Positions 17,994 to 25,649 of a stretch of 64,000 bases of DNA are shown here, piece by piece. Every line of letters starts with the position of its first letter. Position 1 is the stretch's first letter. Both the position numbers and the translations under genes were made by a program. The notes under the pieces are model-generated. The model was not told the DNA's origin. It saw only the letters and a program-made list of their open reading frames with translations, and did not search any database. The DNA lies in the NCBI GenBank assembly GCA_016708925.1, contig JADJET010000010.1, positions 14,366 through 78,365 on the forward strand. Direction: 5' to 3'. The DNA comes from Gammaproteobacteria bacterium. Its GTDB lineage: Bacteria > Pseudomonadota > Gammaproteobacteria > Pseudomonadales > Porticoccaceae.

Positions 17994-18587
17994 TCATCCG
18001 CGGCCCGGACGGCGCGAAGTGGTGGCAGGGACGTCGGGTGGAACCGATGAGCGAGATAGGCGCTCAAGCTCATTCTTCAGGTCTCTTGAGAGCTGCACGT
18101 AGCTGAGAACGGAGTCGGCCGACGGACTGAAATCAGGCTCATGCGCCGCTTGGTTTCTTAGATTCCGTAGCTGAGCAAGAATGGCTTTGTGTTCATCACT
18201 CAGGATATCTGACGACTCCAGTCCGCGAAGTACCCCCACGGGATTGCGTCTGGCCGTTGGCCGGACCAAACCCTTTGTGAGCGCCAGTGCCGTAGCTTGC
18301 TCTTCAACTTCAAGCCACGCCTCCAGAATTGCTGCTCGTGGATTGGACGTTACAAGACTAATTGTCGGAGTGCCGACCCGAGACGGCGCCCTCGGAATAT
18401 CCGACGCCTCTTTCTCAAGCGCTCGTACTCCTTCTTCAAACTCAAACTCGGCAGGGCCGACCTTTCCCTTGCGGAGCCGGGCAAGTAGGGAGATGAGCTG
18501 TTTCCTGAAAAGAACAGCCACAACAACCGTAGCTAGAGGCCAAGCCAGCGATTCAACAAGAGCCGCAATGAATGTTAGGACGTCCAT
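17994..18587 (-). CDS. Membrane-anchored protein with HEPN/DUF4145-like C-terminus (cassette gene)
   Basis: Function not recognised. 197 aa: one N-terminal membrane helix (about residues 9-27, ALVESLAWPLATVVVAVLF), a basic stretch (RKQLISLLARLRKGK), an acidic coiled region, then a helical C-terminal domain. The segment LAQLRNLRNQAAHEPDFSPS resembles the RN-x-x-AH pattern found in HEPN/DUF4145-type proteins, some of which are RNases or abortive-infection proteins; this resemblance is weak evidence. The ATG begins 8 bp after an attC core site (GTTAGCG), a typical cassette layout. GC content is visibly lower than in the core genes. Confidence 0.7.
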   Translation of the reverse strand: MDVLTFIAALVESLAWPLATVVVAVLFRKQLISLLARLRKGKVGPAEFEFEEGVRALEKEASDIPRAPSRVGTPTISLVTSNPRAAILEAWLEVEEQATALALTKGLVRPTARRNPVGVLRGLESSDILSDEHKAILAQLRNLRNQAAHEPDFSPSADSVLSYVQLSRDLKNELERLSRSSVPPDVPATTSRRPGRG

Positions 18588-18594
18588 TTCTTCT

Positions 18595-18657
18595 CGCTAA
18601 CGTCGAAGCTCACGGGCGCGCCGCTTACGGCGCGCCCTGTGGAGCGTCTTGATAGGC
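18595..18657 (-). other. attC-like recombination site
   Basis: 63 bp on the minus strand between two co-oriented genes. It has inverse core GCCTATC (18651-18657; canonical would be GCCTAAC), a hairpin GGGCGCGCC-GTAA-GCGGCGCGCCC, then GTGAGCTTCGAC and core GTTAGCG (18595-18601). The layout (inverse core, stem, short loop, simple site, GTTR core) is that of an integron attC. The downstream ATG follows the core by 8 nt. Confidence 0.7.
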
Positions 18658-18659
18658 TT

Positions 18660-19619
18660 TCAAGCGAGCCCGACAAGTTTCAGGCCCGAAAAAATTGCGC
18701 CCGCAACTGCTAGGCCAAACGTCATCCATTTGAGCCGCAATTCCCACTCGGCTCTACGCTCACTCGCATTGCGCAGTGTTTGTTCACGTTCGCGTTGAAA
18801 CGATGCCAGGTGCCATTTGGCCAAAGCGGATAGAATCTCCTCCGGAAGACCTTTTACCCCTATGCGGGGCCCAATTGGCAACTTGCTTTCAACCCAAGTG
18901 TGCAAAGTTGCCTCGTCCAATTTACCGAAGAGTGGTTCTAGCCTTTTTATTGCCTCTGCTTCCCCTGGTGTTTGCGATGCCGCGGCAGCAGCCTCATAAA
19001 CCACTTGGTTAGCTAGGTAGCCTCGCCATAGTGTTTGTTCGAACAGTGGTTCTGTGACGATTGTTAAGCCGCGTGCCGTGCCAAGCATGTACCCAGACCA
19101 GGCTGAACTTAGAGCATCTTGCTTATTTATTGCCTCGGTAACTGATTGACAAAAAGCTCCCATAGTCATTGCGTGCCAGTCTCGGGATTGCTGGTTTTCC
19201 TTAAGTTTTTCAATCGCTGTCTTCGCATCACCCTCCTTGTCCAGATCAAGACCCTTAAGGCGCTCGCTACTTTTTAGTATTGCATCTGCTTCATCGTTCA
19301 CACTTTTCGCGAACGATACGAAGTTCTTTGGTTCTTTTGGATAGTTTCCGACGAAGAATTGCCGCAATAGAAACGAAAGCCCTGGCCGAGACAGCTTTCC
19401 TCGGGAGGCGGGATCGAGGGAAATCTGTATGAACCCTGCAGGGATGGTAAAACGCTCCCCTTTCTCGACCTTAATTCCCGTGCCATCGGGCGCTGTTCTC
19501 ACGAAATGAACTGTCTTCCCGCATTCAGTACATTCTATCGATAGATGCGGGACGTCAAGTGGTACGAGACTACGGCCACACTGTGCGCAGTAGCGTTCGA
19601 CGTTGGTTAAGGTTGTCAT
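18660..19619 (-). CDS. Zinc-ribbon, tail-anchored hypothetical protein (cassette gene)
   Basis: Function not recognised. 319 aa. An N-terminal zinc ribbon has C11-x2-C14 and C30-x2-C33 (YCAQCGRS ... ECTECGK). A mixed helical middle (about 80-290) follows with no motif I know. A single hydrophobic segment at the extreme C-terminus (LKWMTFGLAVAGAIFSGLKL) suggests tail anchoring in the inner membrane with the ribbon in the cytoplasm. It is flanked by attC-like sites on both sides, so it is an integron-type cassette. The zinc ribbon suggests nucleic-acid or protein binding; nothing more can be claimed. Confidence 0.75.
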   Translation of the reverse strand: MTTLTNVERYCAQCGRSLVPLDVPHLSIECTECGKTVHFVRTAPDGTGIKVEKGERFTIPAGFIQISLDPASRGKLSRPGLSFLLRQFFVGNYPKEPKNFVSFAKSVNDEADAILKSSERLKGLDLDKEGDAKTAIEKLKENQQSRDWHAMTMGAFCQSVTEAINKQDALSSAWSGYMLGTARGLTIVTEPLFEQTLWRGYLANQVVYEAAAAASQTPGEAEAIKRLEPLFGKLDEATLHTWVESKLPIGPRIGVKGLPEEILSALAKWHLASFQREREQTLRNASERRAEWELRLKWMTFGLAVAGAIFSGLKLVGLA

Positions 19620-19624
19620 TGAGA

Positions 19625-19694
19625 GCCTAATGTAGAGCTAACCGGCGCCGCGCGGCTTTATCGCGCAGCGTCCGTGTGGACTGCCGGGTTGGGC
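19625..19694 (-). other. attC-like recombination site
   Basis: 70 bp on the minus strand. It begins with inverse core GCCCAAC (19688-19694), then CCGGCAGTCCACACGGACG, a GCGCG stem with loop GATAAAG, GCCGGTTAGCTCTAC and a core reading ATTAGGC (19625-19631; canonical GTTAGGC). The inverse core is the exact complement of the core GTTGGGC at 20098-20104 that opens this cassette, as expected if a circular cassette inserted there. The G-to-A change in the core may have inactivated the site. Confidence 0.75.
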
Positions 19695-19701
19695 GTCGCT
19701 T

Positions 19702-20070
19702 TCAAAGCTGAAACACCAAGCGCGTCCATTCGTCATTGGCCGGAAACGGCCCATGTATTGAGGCAAAGCAGCCTTTGGACGGAACTTGGCGCTGTAGCCC
19801 CGAGACAGCCCAGTGAATATAAATGCGCTTGTCGTCGGGATCGATTTCTTTCACGGTTCCAAGCGCGCGGATTTCGATGTTTGACGAGCCTTGCCCCAAC
19901 ATGCGCTTGATGGCAATTCGGTCTCCGGGTTGAATTTGATCACGGAAGGCAGCCTGTGTGGGTTGCTCTTCATCAGACCATCCAAGAAACCAATATCCTC
20001 TGCGAATAAACGTTTCGGATTGATCATCATGACCACCCCACATTGCACCAACGATCCAATAGTTCGACAT
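19702..20070 (-). CDS. PUA/EVE-like domain protein (cassette gene)
   Basis: 122 aa from ATG at 20070, which has a strong AGGAGG 6 nt upstream; an earlier ATG at 20103 lacks this. The sequence MSNYWIVGAMWGGHDDQ, RRGYWFLGW, the FRDQIQPGDRIAIKRM segment and IEIRALGTV resemble EVE/PUA-like domains. These bind modified bases in DNA or RNA and often accompany restriction or defence genes (family knowledge). No catalytic residues are evident. It is the first gene of a minus-strand cassette array: core GTTGGGC lies 27 bp upstream and an attC follows its stop. Confidence 0.72.
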   Translation of the reverse strand: MSNYWIVGAMWGGHDDQSETFIRRGYWFLGWSDEEQPTQAAFRDQIQPGDRIAIKRMLGQGSSNIEIRALGTVKEIDPDDKRIYIHWAVSGLQRQVPSKGCFASIHGPFPANDEWTRLVFQL

Positions 20071-20097
20071 ACGGTTCCTCCTGTGAGTGGTCAAGAC

Positions 20098-20104
20098 GCC
20101 CAAC
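20098..20104 (-). other. Cassette core site GTTGGGC
   Basis: Matches GTTRRRY and opens the EVE-like cassette on the minus strand. Its reverse complement (GCCCAAC) is exactly the inverse core of that cassette's own attC at 19688-19694. Confidence 0.6.
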
Positions 20105-20115
20105 AGTGAGCATCT

Positions 20116-20149
20116 GGAAATCTTCCGTGTTTAAACACGGAAGATTTCC
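20116..20149. repeat. Perfect 34-bp palindrome
   Basis: Two 17-bp arms with no mismatch, centred on TTTAAA: GGAAATCTTCCGTGTTT and its exact complement. On the minus strand it ends 11 bp before the first cassette core site. It could be a transcription terminator or insulator, a recombination or replication hairpin, or a cruciform. It has no T-tract on either side. Confidence 0.9.
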
Positions 20150-20434
20150 GCATATCCCGCACGAACCGCGCCGGGTTCATGTGTGCCAGATGGGGCGGCC
20201 CTTCTACCAAAATCCTTCTTCGAACAACCACCCGCATACTCCGTCGCCGCTCCCTCACACGCTCCGATACCAGCCAGCAGCAGCGGAATTCCGGAATTTT
20301 TCCGCGTACCCCGCGTACATCCCAGGCACACCCATTCTCCGGCGCGAAACCGAACGGCTTTAATGGGGCAAGACTCGATCGATATAGAACCCCATTGATG
20401 CCATTGCCAGACAAGCGTCCGCCGTAGCGCGACG
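20150..20434. other. Region with no supported gene
   Basis: About 285 bp between the palindrome and the XRE antitoxin gene. Overlapping short ORFs on both strands show no coherent protein signal. I see no integrase remnant or attI-like sequence here that I could support. Confidence 0.4.
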
Positions 20435-20695
20435 TCACGCGGCAGACCCATGCTCTACATCCCAGCCCGGAAACACCAGGACCGCCGGATGGCACCGAAG
20501 CGCTTTTGCCAGTTGTTTGGCGCGCTCAACCCCGAGATTGATTCGATCACGCTCGATAGCGGATATCGTGGATTGAGGAATACCGGCGGCGGCGGCGAGC
20601 TCGTTCTGGCTCATACCCTGGAGCTCTCGAATGATTCGCACCGATTCGCCGATGGAAACCTCGACTTGACGTTTTGCTTTTCGATACTCGCTCAT
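20435..20695 (-). CDS. XRE-family antitoxin
   Basis: 86 aa from ATG at 20695, chosen because GAAGGA lies 7 nt upstream; an in-frame ATG at 20716 would overlap the toxin gene. The N-terminal part is basic, followed by a clear XRE helix-turn-helix (GESVRIIRELQGMSQNELAA, then GIPQSTISAIERDRINLGVE). It directly follows a RelE-type toxin gene in the same direction, the HigBA-like order. It is expected to neutralise the toxin and repress the shared promoter, where an ATACC-N6-GGTAT inverted repeat lies at the -10/-35 spacer. Confidence 0.88.
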   Translation of the reverse strand: MSEYRKAKRQVEVSIGESVRIIRELQGMSQNELAAAAGIPQSTISAIERDRINLGVERAKQLAKALRCHPAVLVFPGWDVEHGSAA

Positions 20696-20696
20696 G

Positions 20697-20978
20697 TCAT
20701 TTCCTTCGATAATCATGGGCCGTAACGCTCACGGCCTCAACTCGAACCTCGTTGCGCTCTACTCTATAGATCACGCGGTACTGCTCGTTCAACCTGGAGG
20801 ACCGGTGGCCACTCCACTCGCCACCGAGCGGCTCTTCATTGAAGCCGCGAATCATCCGCAGGCCGGCTGGACCAGATACCGACACGATGTCCTTCCATTT
20901 TTCGTAGCGCTTAAGGATCTCCAGCGGGAGCTTTTTCAATTGACGCGCAGTGCGTCGGTGTTCAAGTATCTCCCACAT
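20697..20978 (-). CDS. RelE/ParE-superfamily toxin
   Basis: 93 aa. MWEILEHRRTARQLKKLPLE and the segment GLRMIRGFNEEPLGGEWSGHRSS, then LNEQYRVIYRVERNEVRVEAV, follow the RelE/YoeB fold: basic helices, then a beta sheet with Y-R-V-I-Y-R. The family cleaves mRNA on the ribosome. It precedes the XRE gene by 1 bp, and both share one promoter. ATG at 20978 is only about 7 nt downstream of a good -10, so the mRNA may be leaderless. Confidence 0.88.
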   Translation of the reverse strand: MWEILEHRRTARQLKKLPLEILKRYEKWKDIVSVSGPAGLRMIRGFNEEPLGGEWSGHRSSRLNEQYRVIYRVERNEVRVEAVSVTAHDYRRK

Positions 20979-20984
20979 GAGGCG

Positions 20985-21012
20985 ATTTTATATACCCTAT
21001 TTGGTATGTCAA
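20985..21012 (-). promoter_or_regulatory. Promoter and operator of the RelE/XRE pair
   Basis: On the minus strand, a perfect -35 TTGACA (21007-21012), a 16-bp spacer and -10 TAAAAT (20985-20990). The inverted repeat ATACC-AAATAG-GGTAT lies in the spacer, well placed for autorepression by the XRE protein. Confidence 0.65.
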
Positions 21013-21062
21013 TTTCGCAGGGCAATGGCCACCGGAGCCAACCGGCCTCCGCCGCGCCAAAC

Positions 21063-21205
21063 TCAAGGCAGATCGAGCCGCATCAGTACGGCGTCTTCGC
21101 GGCCGCGGGGCGCGGGATAGCAGCTTCGCCGCAGTCCCACTCGCTGAAAACCTTCGCTCAGATAGCGCGCAAGGCGGACACATTGGTGGCCCGCACTTCA
21201 CCTGC
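21063..21205 (-). pseudogene. rimI: C-terminal relic of RimI-type N-acetyltransferase
   Basis: About 45 codons read VRATNVSALR, then after a one-base frame break YLSEGFQRVGLRRSCYPAPR and GREDAVLMRLDLP with a stop at 21063. This matches the C-terminal end of RimI (ribosomal protein S18 alanine acetyltransferase), where R-x-x-YYPA-x-x-GREDA is conserved. No N-terminal part is present; the sequence abuts a PutA fragment on the same strand. A broken remnant with no expected function. Confidence 0.65.
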
Positions 21206-22224
21206 CGGTACAGCGCCTCGCCCATGCCGTGCAGGCGCTGCAACTCGAAGTCGCAACCGGCAGGCGCCATCTCCAGCACCGCCGCAACCGTGTGGGCGTT
21301 GTGGGTCGCAAACTGCGGGTAGAACGAATCGGGCGCGGCGAACAGGCGCTGCGCGCACACCAGATAGCTCAGATCCGTGGCCTGCTTGCGGACACCGGTT
21401 AGTCCGCGAGTCCCAGCACCTGGCTGTGCTTGATCTCGGTGTCCCAGTAGGCGCCCTTGACCAGGCGCACCAGCAGGCGTCGCCGGTGACGTTTCGCCAT
21501 GCTGTCGAGATAATCGAGGAGCGCCGGGGCGCGCTTCTGGTAGGCCTGCACCGCAAGCCCCAACCCCTGCCAGTCGGCAAGTGCCGGCGCGGCGCTCACC
21601 GCTTGCAGGAGTTCGATCTGCAGCAACAGCCGCTCCGCTTCTTCCGCGTCCAGGGTGAGGCTCAGATTGGCGTCCCGCGCCGCGCTGCACAGCGCGAGAA
21701 GTCGCGGCAGCAACTCCTGAAGCACGCGTTCCCGCTGCGCGAACTCGTAGCGGGGATGCGGGGCGGAGAGCTTGACGGACACCCCGGGCCGCGCGCGCAG
21801 ATCGGATCCGGTCGCTCGGCCGGCGCTGTGGATCGCCGCGTGATAGGCCGCCTGATAGGCATCGGCCTCCGCCCGGGTGCGTGCGGCCTCGCCCAGCATG
21901 TCGTAGGAATGGCGGTAACCCTCGGCGGCCTGCGCCGCCGCACGCCGGGTCGCCTCTTCCAGATCCCGCCCCAGCACGAAGGTCTCTCCGAGCGCGACCA
22001 TGACCCGGCGGACGGCGACGCGCATCACCGGCTCGCCGAGGCGCGCCACCAGCCGATGCAGCAGGACACCCAGACCCGCGCCATCCGGAACATCCACCAG
22101 GCGATCGCCGAGCAGCAGCGCCCAGGTCGCGGCGTTCACGAACAGGGAGTCGCCGTGGCCGAGATGGCTATCCCAATGCTGTGCCGTCAGCTTGTCGCGG
22201 ATGAGGAGGTCGGCGGTGGCCGCG
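21206..22224 (-). pseudogene. putA: Fragment of PutA proline dehydrogenase domain
   Basis: The reading starts mid-protein (TADLLIRDKLTAQHW, then HLGHGDSLFVNAATWALLL). It continues through the FAD-barrel motifs SVKLSAPHPRYEFAQRERV and LVKGAYWDTEIKHSQVLGLA, then hits a TAA at 21399. It resumes in another frame with RKQATDLSYLVCAQRLF, FATHNAHTVAAVLEM and FELQRLHGMGEALY. The N-terminal DNA-binding part and the whole aldehyde-dehydrogenase half are missing. It ends where the rimI relic begins, so this is deletion debris rather than an expressed gene. Confidence 0.85.
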
Positions 22225-22230
22225 CTTGCG

Positions 22231-24060
<1,830 letters not shown>

Positions 24061-24239
24061 GGCGGTAAGCTCTGGTTATGGACTAATTGTTGGCGGCACT
24101 GACCGACCGGTGGTGCTGCGCACATGCTCATGCGCTGGCCGGAAACATGCCTCCCTGTAAGTTGCTTGAGCCTCACCAATAGCCCAAACCAGGGAGCAGG
24201 TCAAGCGGGCCACGGGTTGACGCCGAGGTCGTGACCCTG
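24061..24239. other. Upstream region of the BVMO gene
   Basis: About 180 bp without a supported gene. No clear promoter or operator was recognised. Confidence 0.4.
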
Positions 24240-24780
24240 AAAGACCCCCTGGTTTCGTGAAGGCTCCAACCGTCGAGAAAATGGAGCCATGAAGAAATCA
24301 CCGCAGTGTTCCCCGAGTCCGCGACGTGCCGTCCGCATGGTGCAAGAGCATCGTGGTAAATACCCTTGTCTCCCGCTCCGTCAGGGCAGTTGTCGCATTA
24401 TCCGTTCCATCCATAGTGGAAGGCGGCGAGCGGGAAGGCGGAAAGCGGGATTACCCAACAGACGTTATCTGATTGGCGTCGGTCAGCCAGAGCGCGAGGT
24501 ATCGCCGTGCCGGGTAACGGGGAGTCTGCCGGGTAGTAGAGCTCGGCGGAGAAGTTTCGGATCGTGCTGGAAACAGCCCGTCTGACGGAAGTGGCGTTGG
24601 CGGAACACGGTCGTTCGCGCGGTCAGTACTCAGACCAGACCATCACCACGCGAGGTGACGTGATAAAGCGCTCCGGAAAAGGCTATGCGAAGCGTGCTGG
24701 CGGTGGTGGAGGCATATATCGATTGGCATGAATGTTACAACGAGCGACTTGCCCCCCCATGCCCCTGTTCCCGAATCCGT
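24240..24780 (+). mobile_element. Mixed relics of IS3-family elements
   Basis: At 24289 a reading begins MKKSPQCSPSPRRAVRMVQE, then HRGKYPCL. This matches the start of IS3-family orfA proteins (RAVRMVQEHRGEYPSLW) and then loses homology. Around 24560-24660 a second fragment (VLETARLTEVALAEHGRSRG) resembles another transposase N-terminus, and near 24715 IDWHECYNER recalls an orfB C-terminus. No intact ORF or paired ends remain, so this is layered debris. The region holds no other gene. Confidence 0.5.
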
Positions 24781-24798
24781 AATTGAACACGTCGCCTT

Positions 24799-25410
24799 TC
24801 AGCGCCCCGGCGGCCTGAAACTCTTGCGGGCGCGCTCGACTTTGCTTCTGATCACACAATCCGTGGCATGATCGTTGATCAGCCCCATTGCTTGCATGAA
24901 AGCGTACACCGTGGTTGGACCGACAAATTTCCAGCCCAGCTTCTTCAGATCCTTCGACAAGGCAAACGATTCCACCGAGGTCGAGGCAGTCTGCGGTTCC
25001 GCCAGTTGCTTCAGGTTTGGTTCGTACCGCCAGACGAAGGCCGCCAGCGAGCCTTCCCGTTTGACGAGTGCCTGGGCCTGTCGCGCGTTGTTGACGACCG
25101 CCTCGATCTTGCCGCGGTGGCGGACGATCCCTTCGTCATTGAGCAGCCGGACGATGTCGCGCTCGATAAAGCACGCGATCCTGTCAAAATCGAAATCATG
25201 GAACGCGGCACGAAAATTTTCGCGTTTGGCGAGGATGGTGCGCCAGCTCAGTCCGGATTGAAAACTCTCCAGGCTCAATTTCTCGAACAAGCGATGATCA
25301 TCGCTGACCGGAAATCCCCATTCAGCATCGTGGTAGGCCAGAAATTCCGGTGCCGCACCGCACCAGCGGCAACGCGACTTGCCATCGGGACCCGTTATCG
25401 TTGCGCTCAT
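24799..25410 (-). CDS. tag: DNA-3-methyladenine glycosylase I
   Basis: Base-excision repair enzyme removing 3-methyladenine. 203 aa from ATG at 25410 (MSATITGPDGKSRCRWC); an upstream extension to 25491 runs into a repeat element. Conserved features: the zinc cysteines near the N-terminus (RCRWCG), YHDAEWGFPVSDDHRLFE, LSLESFQSGLSW, and the C-terminal FVGPTTVYAFMQAMGLINDH. The terminal zinc ligands H and C lie in DHATDC. Full length. Confidence 0.95.
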   Translation of the reverse strand: MSATITGPDGKSRCRWCGAAPEFLAYHDAEWGFPVSDDHRLFEKLSLESFQSGLSWRTILAKRENFRAAFHDFDFDRIACFIERDIVRLLNDEGIVRHRGKIEAVVNNARQAQALVKREGSLAAFVWRYEPNLKQLAEPQTASTSVESFALSKDLKKLGWKFVGPTTVYAFMQAMGLINDHATDCVIRSKVERARKSFRPPGR

Positions 25411-25460
25411 ACGTCTGCTGCCCTCGGTTTTACAGCCACTCAATCGGGCAAATATCTTAA

Positions 25461-25554
25461 CCGCTTGTTGAAAAACTGCTGCGGCAGCCATCTGCTCCGC
25501 TGCGCGCCGTGCGCCTCGCAGCTCGCCACTTCACGACGCTTCTCAACAAGCTGG
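25461..25554. repeat. Short copy of the TGTTGAAAAAC MITE family
   Basis: 94 bp with imperfect inverted ends: CCGCTTGTTGAAAAAC on the left and ACGCTTCTCAACAAGCTGG on the right. The interior CTGCGCGCCGTGCGCCTCGC matches the reverse complement of the core of the 50215-50365 element. It sits upstream of tag. Confidence 0.75.
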
Positions 25555-25649
25555 TAAATGCTTATCGGTCTGTGATGGTGTGATTTTGTGAAAACCATCC
25601 CGAAAATTACCGCAACTGCGCGGACAACCGTGGCAGGTCCTTGTGGACA

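Noticed and set aside
20091..20495. 134-aa minus-strand frame between the EVE-like gene and the antitoxin
   Set aside because: It runs through the perfect palindrome and has no recognisable domain. No integrase signature was found.
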